64,000 nt of DNA from Bradyrhizobium sp. AZCC 2176 (GCF_036924645.1 NZ_JAZHRX010000001.1:6785501-6849500), one strand, 5' to 3'; positions 8,070 through 16,804 are shown, numbered from the stretch's first letter. Made by a program: numbers and translations. The notes: generated by a model from the sequence alone, not told the origin.

Positions 8070-9722
8070 CGAAATATCAGCTGCATAAGTGCTTAGTTTG
8101 GCGCTCTCCGAGCGCCACTTCGGTACAAAACTGGGCACTCCAAAACCTGCCGATTTTGCGCTTGAAGCCGCGACCAACGTGCGCAGGAGCACGCTTTTCG
8201 ACCCCATGATGCGAACCTCTTTCGCGTCCACTTCGATGCGCTGGGCCAGGGCGCGGAGGTGGTCGCGGCGGCAGCCGCCCGATTCGGTCCGCATGCGCCT
8301 GCGCGCCTGGCTGGCGAAGGTATTGAGTGCCTGCGGCGTGATGCTCGGCCCCGCCCGATCCAGCGCGCCCTCGGCCCGCTCTGCGTCGGCGCGGGCCTGA
8401 TCGCGGATCGACTTCAGCTCGGTCACGCGCTCCTTGAGCATCGGGTCGGACACATCGGCGATTCCGTTTTCGATCGCATCGTACAATCGCTTGAGTTTGG
8501 CTTCTGCTTCGGCTGCGCGCTTGCGCAATTCGGCGATATGCGTCGTTCGACGCTCGGCGCGCTCTTTCCGGCGATGGAGGACGGTCGATAGGATTTGCTC
8601 GAGGCGTTTGGGTTGCAAAAGTCGCTGCTCGATGTGGTCGGCAACGAGGCTGTCCAGCTTCTCCATGGGAACGGTCTGCCCCTTGCAGCCAGTCTCACCT
8701 TGCCGGGCCTTGGTGCAGCAAGTGTAATACCTGTACCTCCCGCTCTTCCCGGTCCTCAGTGTCATCGCGCCACCGCAGGCAGCGCAAAAGCAGATGCCGG
8801 TAAGGAGGGTCGGGCCGCTGACGACGCGCGGCGCGCTCAGTGCGGGGCTGCGCGTCTTGAGCAACGTCTGTACCGCCTCAAATTCGGCGACCTCGATGAT
8901 CGGCGGCACCGCCATTTCGACCACCTCGGCCTCCGGTTTGCGTTCGCGGGTCTTCCAATATTTGGTGTTGAAGCGGTGGCGGCCGGTGTACGTCGTACGC
9001 GTCAGCACCTTGTGCACGGCGTCAATGCCCCAGCGTCCACCGTCACGCGTTCGGATGCCGGCTTCGTTCAAGTGTTTGGCAATTGACTTGACGCCCATCG
9101 CCCCCGATGAACCGTTTCCCTCGCGGGCCAGCCGGAAGATCAGCCGCACGGTTTCGGCCTGGATCGGATCAATCTCTAATGTCTTCTTGATGCGGTGGCC
9201 GCGCTGCTCGGCGGCTTCCACGATGCGGTAACCAATCGGCGGCAGCGCGCCGTTCCAGAAGCCTTGCCGTGCATTCTCCTTCATCGCCCGCAGCGTATGC
9301 TTGGCGTTCTCCTTGGACTGATATTCGTCGAACAGCGCCATGATCTGGCGGATCATGTTGCTCATCGGATCGTCGCCGAGTTCTTGGGTGATCGACACCA
9401 GACGCACGCCGTTCTTGGCAAGCCGACGAACGTAAAACTCAAGCTGGAACTGATCGCGGAAGAAGCGGCTGAAGCTGTGGACCAGCACCACGTCGAACGC
9501 CGGCGGCTTGGTGGTCGCGGCGTCGATCATGCGCTGGAACTCTGGCCGCCGATCGTCGGTGGCGGACGCACCGGGCTCGACATAATCGGCGACGATCTCC
9601 CAGCCGCGCGACGCGCAATAGCCCTTCGCCTGGCGTCGCTGATCCGGGATCGAGAGATCGCTATCGGCTTGCCGTCCCGTCGAGACCCGCAGGTAGAGAG
9701 CAGCCCGAACCGTTGCAGCCAT
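8043..9722 (-). CDS. Large serine recombinase
   Basis: 559 residues with the full large-serine-recombinase layout. The resolvase domain at about 5-155 has the nucleophile Ser14 in YLRVSTGRQ, plus LVHSFSRFFRD and the helix ELGDDPMSNMIRQIMALFDEY. A Recombinase domain follows at about 170-290 (KSIAKHLNEAGIRTRDGGRW). A zinc ribbon around 300-350 has CFCAACGGAM and YYTCCTK...GCKG, and a coiled coil spans about 385-450. It acts on DNA through a Ser14-phosphodiester link, integrating or excising an element. Strong ATG context follows GGGGACATCACC. It is 12 bases downstream of a small partner gene. The 3' end shares 18 identical bases with a repeat near 20.0 kb. Confidence 0.93.
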   Translation of the reverse strand: MAATVRAALYLRVSTGRQADSDLSIPDQRRQAKGYCASRGWEIVADYVEPGASATDDRRPEFQRMIDAATTKPPAFDVVLVHSFSRFFRDQFQLEFYVRRLAKNGVRLVSITQELGDDPMSNMIRQIMALFDEYQSKENAKHTLRAMKENARQGFWNGALPPIGYRIVEAAEQRGHRIKKTLEIDPIQAETVRLIFRLAREGNGSSGAMGVKSIAKHLNEAGIRTRDGGRWGIDAVHKVLTRTTYTGRHRFNTKYWKTRERKPEAEVVEMAVPPIIEVAEFEAVQTLLKTRSPALSAPRVVSGPTLLTGICFCAACGGAMTLRTGKSGRYRYYTCCTKARQGETGCKGQTVPMEKLDSLVADHIEQRLLQPKRLEQILSTVLHRRKERAERRTTHIAELRKRAAEAEAKLKRLYDAIENGIADVSDPMLKERVTELKSIRDQARADAERAEGALDRAGPSITPQALNTFASQARRRMRTESGGCRRDHLRALAQRIEVDAKEVRIMGSKSVLLRTLVAASSAKSAGFGVPSFVPKWRSESAKLSTYAADISSFFSSKPD

Positions 9723-9734
9723 GGTGATGTCCCC

Positions 9735-9971
9735 TCAGTCCTTTCCAAACAACTCGTCGAACAGATCACCGAACCAAGCTTCGAAGACATCGATCTCCGT
9801 TTCGGTCACCGGTACGTCTTCCGGCCAGTCATCCGTCACCGTCAATGTCGTCCGATCGCGCTTCGCCCGTCGACGGCCAGGACGGACGGGCGCGGCCACA
9901 TAGTCATAGAGATCGTCGAATAGCACGCCGCCCGGCGCATGCCGTGGTCGCGATTTTTGCGAGGAAGCCAT
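9735..9971 (-). CDS. Small acidic-tailed protein paired with serine recombinase
   Basis: 78 residues from ATG 9971: a basic N-terminus (MASSQKSRPRHAPGG), an Arg-rich middle and an acidic, aromatic C-terminus (EIDVFEAWFGDLFDELFGKD). It ends 12 bases before the recombinase ATG, so the two form an operon. The frame continues 18 codons upstream, but that part lies in a repeat shared with 13.5 kb, making ATG 9971 the natural start. Function unknown; the constant pairing suggests an accessory or regulatory subunit (inference). Confidence 0.6.
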   Translation of the reverse strand: MASSQKSRPRHAPGGVLFDDLYDYVAAPVRPGRRRAKRDRTTLTVTDDWPEDVPVTETEIDVFEAWFGDLFDELFGKD

Positions 9972-10427
9972 GGCGCCACTGTGGCAATCTTGGCTGATCC
10001 ACTGAACGGCCAAAGTCCACGCCACATCACGCTGCCGTGCTCCGACCCCGCGCTTCTCTTGCAGCGTGAGCGCAATCGCTCACAGCAAGCCATGATCGCA
10101 TGGCAGCAAAGAGCCGGGCCAGCGGAGCACAGTCAAGGCCGCAAGCCGGCGGAGCCGGTCGCGCGCAGCGCGAGCCTTGACGGTGCGCCGTTGGTCCGGC
10201 AGCGGGCTCCCATGCGATCTTGGCCGGACGTCCCGCCGAGTACGCGCAACAAAACGCTACGCTGCGAACGATGGCGCTCGGAACGTTGATTTTGAATGCT
10301 TTCTCGGTTCGAGCGGCACCAGGCGGCTTCATATGGTGCCGCTGCAGTGCCATCCAAAACAGTGTCCAGACAAACACTTACGACCCCCGACGGCACGGAG
10401 CGACATCGTCGCTTTTATCTTGCCGTC
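9967..10427. repeat. Direct repeat copy A (461 bp, with 120-bp insert)
   Basis: This segment matches 13501-13842 in the same orientation, base by base with roughly 10 percent differences by eye, apart from a 120-bp insertion at 10092-10211. Its left edge coincides with the start codon of the small gene at 9971, so copy A is the upstream control region of the recombinase operon. Its right edge runs into the last codons of the DUF1127 gene. Confidence 0.85.
10092..10211. mobile_element. 120-bp palindromic insertion (MITE-like)
   Basis: Present in repeat copy A and absent from copy B at the equivalent position (13626/13627). Its outer ends are inverted (ATCGCATGGCAGC left, ATCGCATGGGAGC as complement on the right) and its arms GAGCC...GTCAAGGC and GCCTTGAC...GGCTC can fold into one long imperfect hairpin. 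The small size, palindromic form and empty-site comparison fit a miniature non-autonomous element. Confidence 0.65.
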
Positions 10428-10675
10428 GCCATCAATCTCGCCAATCGCGAGGGGGGCCGCCAGAACGGCTGGCGCACCTCGTGGTTGACGACGCCGGGAT
10501 CGATGCAGAGGTCGCGCAGCGTCCGCTCGTCGCACTTCGCGAGCTCGCGGCGTCCCACGTGGCGGCGGCGCCACTCGCGCAGCGTCGCGACGATCAAGCC
10601 CAGGGTCAGGCTCCAGCTCGCGCGCGGTGCCACCACCGGTGCAAGGCCTGAAGACCCGGCCTTGTTGCCCCTCAC
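10415..10675 (-). CDS. DUF1127 small basic protein
   Basis: 86 residues with a C-terminal DUF1127 domain (about 35-75): WRRRHVGRRELAKCDERTLR then DLCIDPGVVNHEVRQPFWR, close to the family's RRELxxLxDRxLxDIGLxRxxI pattern. GTG 10675 overlaps the TGA of the MFS gene (10672-10674), so translation is probably coupled. Some DUF1127 proteins of alphaproteobacteria bind RNA or influence phosphate and stress physiology (family knowledge), but the role here beside an exporter is unknown. The final codons lie in repeat copy A. Confidence 0.8.
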   Translation of the reverse strand: MRGNKAGSSGLAPVVAPRASWSLTLGLIVATLREWRRRHVGRRELAKCDERTLRDLCIDPGVVNHEVRQPFWRPPSRLARLMATAR

Positions 10676-12099
10676 CGCGGTTCCCTCGCGCGGCCATAGG
10701 AGATCGCGATCGCGCCTGCGAGCAGCACGGCGGCCGAAATCACAAGCGAGGCATGCGCGCCCGCAATGAACTCGTTGCCCCCTCCGACCAGCGAGCCGAA
10801 CAGGGCAACGCCAAGCACGCTGCCGGTCTGCCGCGTCGCGTTCAGCACACCCGCGGCGATGCCAGATCGCGACTTATCTACACTGCCGAGCAGCGTCGAG
10901 GTCAAGGGCGGCACTAGCAGGCCGAGCCCGCCGCCAAGGACGAGGAGCTGAGCGCCGATCGCCCAGTAGCTCGTGTCTGAGGCCATGGGCAGCAGCGCAA
11001 CGCAGCCCACGGCCGTGATCACCGAAGCCAGCGCGATGGTTTGCGGCGCGCCGAGGCGTTCGCTGACCGACGCGGCGACGAGGTTGGCGGGCAGCACCAT
11101 GGCCATCATGGGCACGAAGGCGAGGCCCGTTGCGAACGGCGACCAGCCACGGATATTCTGAAAATAGAGGCTGAGCACGAAGATCAGGCCGTAGAAGGCG
11201 ATGTTGAAGAGAACCCCGACCAGCGCGGTGAGCGCGAACATGCGATGGGCAAACAGCGAGAGCGGGAGCATCGGTTGTGGCGCGCGAGCCTCGCGCCACA
11301 CGAACAGGAATCCGACCACGGCCGCTGCCGCGAAACCCACGATGACGAGCGGATGGCTCCAGCCGAGCCTGCCGCCCTCGATCAGGGCGCCGGCCAGCGT
11401 GCCGAGCGCTGTGATCGCCGCGGTCTGGCCCGGCAGATCGATTTCGCGCTGTGAGAGCCGCGGCGTCTCCTCGGCATAACGCCAGGCGAGCCAGAGGCCG
11501 GCGGCGCCGATCGGCAGGTTGACCAGAAAGATCGAGCGCCAGCCAACCAGCGCGATCAGCACGCCGCCGACGAACGGCCCTGCGGTGAGTGCGACGCTCG
11601 CGCCTGCTGCCCAGAAGCCGACCGCGCGGCCGCGCTCCTTCGGATCGGCATAGGCGTGATTGAGCAGCGTCAGCGAGTTCGGCACCAGGATCGCCGCCGC
11701 CAGGCCCTGCACGGACCGCGCGACGATCAGGAACACCGCCGACGGCGCCAGCGCGCAGGCGAGCGACGCCAACGTGAAGATCGCAAAGCCCGCCATGAAA
11801 ATCCGTTTGGCGCCGAGGCGGTCGCCGAGCGCGCCGGCGGTCAAAATGAAGGCGGCAAACGCGATGGTATAGGCGGTCACGACCCATTGCAGCTCGGCGA
11901 CGCTACCGCCGAGCGAGGCGCCGATGCTGCTCAGGGCGGTATTGACGATGGTGATGTCGAGCTGCACCACGCCAAGGCCGAGGCTCATGGCGGCAAGCGC
12001 CAGCGCCGTCGCGAGCGGCGAACGGGATGACGTGTTGTCGGAGTGGGCTTGTTCCGGCCGCCCCGCGAATGCGCGAATGTTGGGCGAAGTTGTTTGCAT
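10672..12099 (-). CDS. DHA2-type MFS multidrug exporter
   Basis: 475 residues with about 14 transmembrane helices, the EmrB/QacA size and topology. Motif A is seen as GALGDRLGAKRIF (about 90-102), motif C-like AGPFVGGVL around 172-180, and the first helix has LDITIVNTALSSIG, the DHA2 signature. It would export hydrophobic drugs or metabolites by proton antiport in the inner membrane. ATG 12099 has a leader of about 35 polar residues before helix 1. It is divergent from the ArsR gene at 12349 with a shared 250-bp promoter region, and translationally overlaps DUF1127 at its end, making a regulated exporter operon (inference). Confidence 0.9.
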   Translation of the reverse strand: MQTTSPNIRAFAGRPEQAHSDNTSSRSPLATALALAAMSLGLGVVQLDITIVNTALSSIGASLGGSVAELQWVVTAYTIAFAAFILTAGALGDRLGAKRIFMAGFAIFTLASLACALAPSAVFLIVARSVQGLAAAILVPNSLTLLNHAYADPKERGRAVGFWAAGASVALTAGPFVGGVLIALVGWRSIFLVNLPIGAAGLWLAWRYAEETPRLSQREIDLPGQTAAITALGTLAGALIEGGRLGWSHPLVIVGFAAAAVVGFLFVWREARAPQPMLPLSLFAHRMFALTALVGVLFNIAFYGLIFVLSLYFQNIRGWSPFATGLAFVPMMAMVLPANLVAASVSERLGAPQTIALASVITAVGCVALLPMASDTSYWAIGAQLLVLGGGLGLLVPPLTSTLLGSVDKSRSGIAAGVLNATRQTGSVLGVALFGSLVGGGNEFIAGAHASLVISAAVLLAGAIAISYGRAREPR

Positions 12100-12162
12100 G
12101 GGTCATCCTCAGTTATCTGCGGGAATTTTGCGGCTCAGATAGGCCCGATTTTGCGATTATCC

Positions 12163-12178
12163 TTCGATATCAATCGAA
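12163..12178. promoter_or_regulatory. Palindrome TTCGAT-N4-ATCGAA, likely ArsR operator
   Basis: Perfect 6-bp arms TTCGAT and ATCGAA around ATCA, in the divergent promoter between exporter and ArsR gene. A related site (TTCGGCTATCATCGAA, 54537-54552) lies just before the paralogous ArsR gene. Assignment to ArsR is inference. Confidence 0.5.
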
Positions 12179-12348
12179 TTGTCGAAGCGCGGGATGATCT
12201 TTCGCTTCATGGCGGCGCTTACTTTCGCGGGGCACATCGGTGTCTGCGCAATCTATGTTCCGCGATCGGACCAGTCTCGCGGAACTGCTACCGTCCTGGC
12301 CGTAGTATTTGTGCTTGGCGGTGCGTTCTCATCGGCGTAGGAGGAGAC

Positions 12349-13098
12349 ATGGACACGGGACCCAAAATCGCCCAGGTCGCGGCACTCGTCGGCGATCCGG
12401 CGCGCGCCAACATGCTTAGCGCGCTGATGGATGGCCGAACGTTGACCGCCACGGAACTCGCCTATGTGTCCGGCGTGGCGCCGCAGACAGCGAGTGGCCA
12501 TCTTGCGAGACTCAGGGACGCCGGATTGCTAGCGCTCGAAAGGCAGGGCCGACGACGATATTTTCGTCTGGCCTCTCCGCTCGTCGCGCGCATGCTGGAA
12601 GGTCTCATGGTCTTGGCGCAGGAAGGCCCCGCCCGGCAGCGCAATCTCTGGCGTGGCGGAGAGACGCTCCGACACGCGCGTACGTGCTATGACCACATGG
12701 CCGGCCGCATTGCCGTCGCGATCGCCGACCGGCTGGCCCAACAGTCGTTTATTCTCCTCGACGAGGATGGCGGACAACTAACCGATGCCGGTCGGTCGTT
12801 CTTCGATGAGGTCGGCGTCGATCTTCGCCTCACCTCCAAGCGCCGAGTGTTCTGCCGACCCTGTCTCGACTGGAGCGAGCGCCGGCCGCATCTGGCCGGG
12901 GCGGTCGGTGCTGCCATTCTTCGACACGCTCTCGATCACGATTGGGTCGAGCATGTCCGGGATAGCCGCGCGCTCGTCGTGACCCCTGTTGGTGTTAGTG
13001 GACTCGCCACAACCTTCGGCATCGAGGGCGCACCCCCGACGGACGGCCGCGAAGGGCGGGTTGCATCATGTGGCGTGCCGAGCGGGAAGTTTGTCTAA
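12349..13098 (+). CDS. ArsR-family transcription regulator with C-terminal CxxC domain
   Basis: 249 residues from ATG 12349, preceded by GGAGGA with ideal spacing; upstream in-frame codons are rejected. Winged HTH at about 5-85 (IAQVAALVGDPARANMLSAL, SGVAPQTASGHLARLRDAGL). A second half contains CRPCLDWSERRPHLAG, also present as CKACLDWSERRHHLAG in the paralogue at 54555. The Cys pair may bind metal or sense redox state (inference). The divergent DHA2 exporter is the probable target. The last 30 residues diverge from the paralogue and run toward a repeat, so the natural C-terminus may have been altered. Confidence 0.88.
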   Translation: MDTGPKIAQVAALVGDPARANMLSALMDGRTLTATELAYVSGVAPQTASGHLARLRDAGLLALERQGRRRYFRLASPLVARMLEGLMVLAQEGPARQRNLWRGGETLRHARTCYDHMAGRIAVAIADRLAQQSFILLDEDGGQLTDAGRSFFDEVGVDLRLTSKRRVFCRPCLDWSERRPHLAGAVGAAILRHALDHDWVEHVRDSRALVVTPVGVSGLATTFGIEGAPPTDGREGRVASCGVPSGKFV

Positions 13099-13129
13099 GA
13101 CCGCGAAGATGTCCGAAGGCTTGGGCCGC

Positions 13130-13251
13130 CGTAGGCGTAGCGCGAATTCGCAGGTCGTCGCGGTATTGCCGATTGGAGCGCGTGGCAGGCTCCGGCATCA
13201 TAGCGCCACGGCGAAGCAGTAGTGCCCATCTTCATCGGCCGTGGCGCGCCA
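13130..13251. repeat. Palindromic repeat, copy 1 of 7
   Basis: Core 13196-13251: CATCATAGCGCCACGGC, a 24-base spacer ending CATCTTCATCG, then GCCGTGGCGCGCCA. Arms GCGCCACGGC and GCCGTGGCGC are fully complementary. The left part (GGCGTAGCG...GCCGATTGGAGCG) is shared with copy 3. Confidence 0.85.
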
Positions 13252-13500
13252 TTTGGCTAAAGCGAAGGCCTCGCCAGCGTGTGCGGCTTCAAGCAGGATT
13301 CGGCAGCCACGCCGCGTCCGCTCGGGCTCCCCAACCAAAAATATCGAAAACAACCCCATGCAAAGTAGCAGGCAGTCGCCGGCCCGACGGTTGGGACCAA
13401 TGCTTGACACGTCGGGCAAATCGGCGGCACTCCTTCATCATCGCACAATCCGTCAAACGCCCGTGGGCACGCAATAGCGCGCGCCGTTCGGCGTGATTTT

Positions 13501-13842
13501 GCCATGGCGGCCACTGTGGCAAGCTTGGCCGATCCACTGAACGGCCGAATTCCACGCCACATCACGCTGCCGTGCTCCGATCTCGCGCTTCCCTTGCGGC
13601 GTGAGCGCAATCGCTCACAGCAAGCCATGCGATCATGGCCGGACATCCTGCCGAGCCCGCGCAACAAGACGCTACGCTGCGAACGATGGCGTTCGGAACG
13701 TTGATTTTGAATGCTTTCTCGGTTCGAGCGGCACCAGGCCGCTTCATACGGTGCCACTGCAGTGCCATCCCAAACAACGTGCAGACAAACACTTACGACC
13801 CCCGACGGCCCGGAGCGACATCGTCGCTTTTATCTTGCCGTC
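13501..13842. repeat. Direct repeat copy B (342 bp)
   Basis: Second copy of the segment at 9967-10427 without the 120-bp insert. On the minus strand it would end at an ATG (13505) that opens a short MAKSRRTARA frame in the place where copy A has its small recombinase-partner gene, but no recombinase follows. Probably the upstream remnant of a lost element. The stretch 13252-13500 to its left has no supportable gene. Confidence 0.8.
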
Positions 13843-14001
13843 CAAACCAGCCAATCAGCCGCGGATATTCTGTCGTGTTCGCTATCGTCGTTCTTTCCGT
13901 TCGCTACTCAAATCCATTCTGCCGTTCGCTGTAACCTTTCTCTGCGAGAGTTTTGTCTGATAGACTTCTTTATTTCGTCCTTGAGTTTCGTTGAGGTTGC
14001 G

Positions 14002-15217
14002 ATGATCAGCAAAGCGGATGTTGTCGTTGTTGGTTCAGGCGGCCTTGGGGCCGCTACCGCGTATTATCTCGCCAAGCGCGGCGGGCTCAGCGTCGCCCTG
14101 CTCGACAAACACGATATTGGCTCGCAGACGTCACCCCGCGCTGCTGGCATGGTGAGCTGCGTACGGAAGGGCGACCTCATGATCAAATTGATCAAGGACG
14201 CCTGCCGAAAGATCGAGAGCTTCACCGAGGAAACGGGACAACCGCTGGATTGGGTTCACTCAGGCAGCTTGAAAATCGCTCGACGGCCCCAAGATGCCGA
14301 TGTCATCGCGGCCGATCTGCAACGGGGGAAGCGCATGGGTCTTGATGTCGAGCAGATTTCGCCTGACGCCGCCTGTCGCCTCAATCCATTCCTAAAGTCA
14401 TCCGGCGTCGTAACGGCGCTGCGAATCGGCGATCGATATTTCGATCCCGCGCAAGTTGCCGTTGGATTCGCGCGCGGAGCCGAGGCCAAAGGCGCCATCT
14501 TGCTGCCGAAAACCGATGTAACCGAAGTCACCATTGAAGGTGGAAAGGTCACTGGTATCCAAACCCGCAAGGGTCCCGATTCAAGCACCCGTCGTTGTTG
14601 ATGCCGCTGGCGCGTGGACGCGGCAGGTGGCTGAGGCAAGCGATATCCGCGTCCCGCTCGTGCCCACTCGTCAGCAACTGATCGTGACCGAAGCCTTGGA
14701 GGGCGCCAGGGCGGACCTGCCGATGGTGCGAATAATGGATGCGGCAGTCTACGTCCGGCCCTGTCAGAGAGGTTTCTTGTGGGGGGTCTACGAGGAGGAA
14801 CCCCGTTTCTTTGATATGAAGGTTCTCGGTCCGGCCTTTGACGTCAAGGATATGCCACTTGACGTCGAGGTGCTGCGGCGTGCCGCAGAGGAGGTCAAGG
14901 CGCAGTTGCCTTTTCTGCAGACGGCGAAGACGCGCGAATTCCGCGGCGGCATACCGACGATGACAGCAGATGGCCATCATATTCTAGGCCCTGCGCTGGC
15001 GGCGAAGGGGTTCTTCTTTGCCAGCGGCTGCAACGTGGCCGGTCTTTCGATTTCGCCGACAATCGGCGAGGCACTCGCGGCCTGGATTGTTGATGGACAG
15101 CCGCCAATCGACCTCTCGCCAATGTCCCCTGCAAGATTCAGTGACGAGAATTGGTCGGAAGAACAGCTCAAGCGAGAGGCTGCATGGCAGTATCGCCATT
15201 TCTATGGTGCGGTCTGA
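14002..15217 (+). pseudogene. FAD-dependent amine/amino-acid oxidoreductase (DAO family), frameshifted
   Basis: From ATG 14002 (GAGG at 13993) a DAO-fold protein begins with ADVVVVGSGGLGAATAYYLA, the FAD-binding GxGxxG. That frame stops at 14601 after KGPDSSTRRC. The next frame continues the same protein from about 14577 (IQAPVVVDAAGAWTRQVAEA) to FASGCNVAGLSISPTIGEAL and the stop at 15217. Together the two halves make a complete protein of about 404 residues, like sarcosine, glycine or D-amino-acid oxidases. One extra base (or two missing) near 14570-14580 separates the frames. The rest is intact, so the break is recent or a sequencing error. Flanked by repeats, without operon partners. Confidence 0.85.
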
Positions 15218-15297
15218 TATCTTGGAAGTCTAACCCTGGCGGCAATTCCGCTGACTGTGTTAGGGACTGATCACGATATCAGAAGACTGCCGACCAT

Positions 15298-15417
15298 CAG
15301 GCGTAGCACTATATCGCAGACGGTCGCGGTTTCTTGCGGTCTAGCGTGTGGTAGGCTCCCCCATCACAGCACCACGGCGAAGGATTAGTGCCCATCTTCA
15401 TCGGCCGTGGCGCGCGA
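15298..15417. repeat. Palindromic repeat, copy 2 of 7
   Basis: Core 15362-15417, with CACCACGGCG and CGGCCGTGGCG arms and the shared TAGTGCCCATCTTCATCGG spacer. Left part GGCGTAGCACTATATCGC matches the other copies. Lies between the oxidoreductase and the cyclase gene. Confidence 0.8.
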
Positions 15418-15450
15418 TTTCGAAACAATAGGGGACATCGAACTATCCGG

Positions 15451-16740
15451 CTATTCCATCACGTTGTAGACTACGATCGGCTGGCTGAGTCCTTTCAGCG
15501 CTAGATTGCCAATTTCTTCGACGGACGCAGCGCCCTCGACTGCCGCAGCTACAAGCTGGCCCACCAGGATTTGTCCATTTTTCGCCTCGCCGCACAGCCG
15601 CGCGGCCACATTCGTAATGGTACCAATCGCGGTGTAGTCCATGCGTTCGGCGAAGCCGATCTGGCCCAGGGTGGCGTAGCCTTGCGCAATGCCAACCCCA
15701 AAGCCGATCGTGTGACCGCGACGACGCCAAGCCTTAACCACTCCCGCCGCTATCTCGCGCATCACCACCGCCATCTCCACGGCGCGCTTGGCTGGCTCGG
15801 GCGTGGGCAAGGGGTCATTGAAGAACACCATGATTCCATCGCCGCCATAGTGATCCAGCGTCCCCTCAAAGCGCGCGACGACCGGTCCAAGGGCGCCATG
15901 GTAATCTCGCAATAGAGCCATGACCTCTTCCGGCTCGGCGCGCTCGGCAAAGGCGGTGAAGCCACGAATGTCGCAGAAGACGACCACGATTTCGCGACGG
16001 TGGCTCTCGAGAATGCTTTCGTCGCCGCGCGCGACGATCAGGTCGGCCAATTGAGGCGCCAGAAACCTGCGCAACTTACCAATTCGCTCGATCTCGGCTA
16101 CCTGTGCGGCCACGCGGACCTCCAACTCGCGATTCCAACGCCCTATTTCCTCGGTGCGCTTTCGCAATTCACTGAGCAGTCGAGCGTTTTCGATTGCGAT
16201 CACTGCTTGAGCCGCAAAGTTCTGCAAAATCGCGACCTGCTTTTCGGAGAACGGCCGAACTTCCTTGCGATAGACCGTCAGTGCTCCAAGCAACACATTG
16301 TCTTTGCGAAGTGCGACAACGAGCGCGCTTCGGGCGCCACCCAAGTCTACTACTGCCCGACGAAGCGGATTACCTTGACGGTACGCCTCCTCGTCCATCT
16401 GATCCAGGTTGTGAATAAGCTCCTCGCCGGCGAGCAGTCGCCAGTGTGCGTCTCCGGGCCGGGGCTGGTCCATTCCTGCGCTGAAATAGGTAGCAAGAGC
16501 ATCCGGCACGCCTCGCTGCGCGGCGCGCTCAAAGCGTTCGCCGTCATACGTGGTCACGAATCCGAATGCGGCCTCGCAAAGATGCAGTGCGTTATCGAGG
16601 ATCGTGATGAATACCGGTGCGAGGTCGCCGGTCGAGGAGTTGATGACCCGCAATATTTCGCTGCTGGCCGCTTGTTGAGCCATAGCTTCGTCGCGTTCGG
16701 CTCTGCATTCCGCTAACTCGTGCTCGAGATTGACAACCAT
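15451..16740 (-). CDS. GAF-domain class III adenylate/guanylate cyclase
   Basis: 429 residues from ATG 16740 (GAGGCGGCAACGAG before it). A short coiled coil (ELAECRAERDEAMAQQAASS) leads to a GAF domain at about 45-205 (ILDNALHLCEAAFGFV, FAAQAVIAIENARLL), a second coiled linker, then a cyclase domain at about 245-425. The metal-binding aspartates are present in VVVFCDIRGFTAF and DHYGGDGIMVFFND, and TAIGTITNVAARLC supplies the transition-state Asn/Arg. The GAF domain probably senses a small ligand and controls synthesis of a cyclic nucleotide. No membrane segments, so cytoplasmic. It follows the enolase gene by 64 bases on the same strand. Confidence 0.9.
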   Translation of the reverse strand: MVVNLEHELAECRAERDEAMAQQAASSEILRVINSSTGDLAPVFITILDNALHLCEAAFGFVTTYDGERFERAAQRGVPDALATYFSAGMDQPRPGDAHWRLLAGEELIHNLDQMDEEAYRQGNPLRRAVVDLGGARSALVVALRKDNVLLGALTVYRKEVRPFSEKQVAILQNFAAQAVIAIENARLLSELRKRTEEIGRWNRELEVRVAAQVAEIERIGKLRRFLAPQLADLIVARGDESILESHRREIVVVFCDIRGFTAFAERAEPEEVMALLRDYHGALGPVVARFEGTLDHYGGDGIMVFFNDPLPTPEPAKRAVEMAVVMREIAAGVVKAWRRRGHTIGFGVGIAQGYATLGQIGFAERMDYTAIGTITNVAARLCGEAKNGQILVGQLVAAAVEGAASVEEIGNLALKGLSQPIVVYNVME

Positions 16741-16804
16741 CTCGTTGCCGCCTCGTTGAATTGGTTGCTGACTAGAATCTTCGGGCGTTGCATTCTTGCA
16801 TGGA

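Noticed and set aside
1..9971. Single large genomic island from IS110 to recombinase
   Set aside because: No matching end repeats or tRNA target seen; P460, hydrolase and cupin genes look like ordinary genes, so only a small recombinase module is claimed.
10027..10396. Minus-strand open frames across repeat copy A (and the twin at 13562-13792)
   Set aside because: They translate the non-coding repeat; copies differ by frame-changing indels and have no ribosome site.
13257..13505. MAKSRRTARA... minus-strand frame next to repeat copy B
   Set aside because: Starts where copy A has a real small gene but shows no similarity beyond the first residues and no recombinase follows; taken as remnant.
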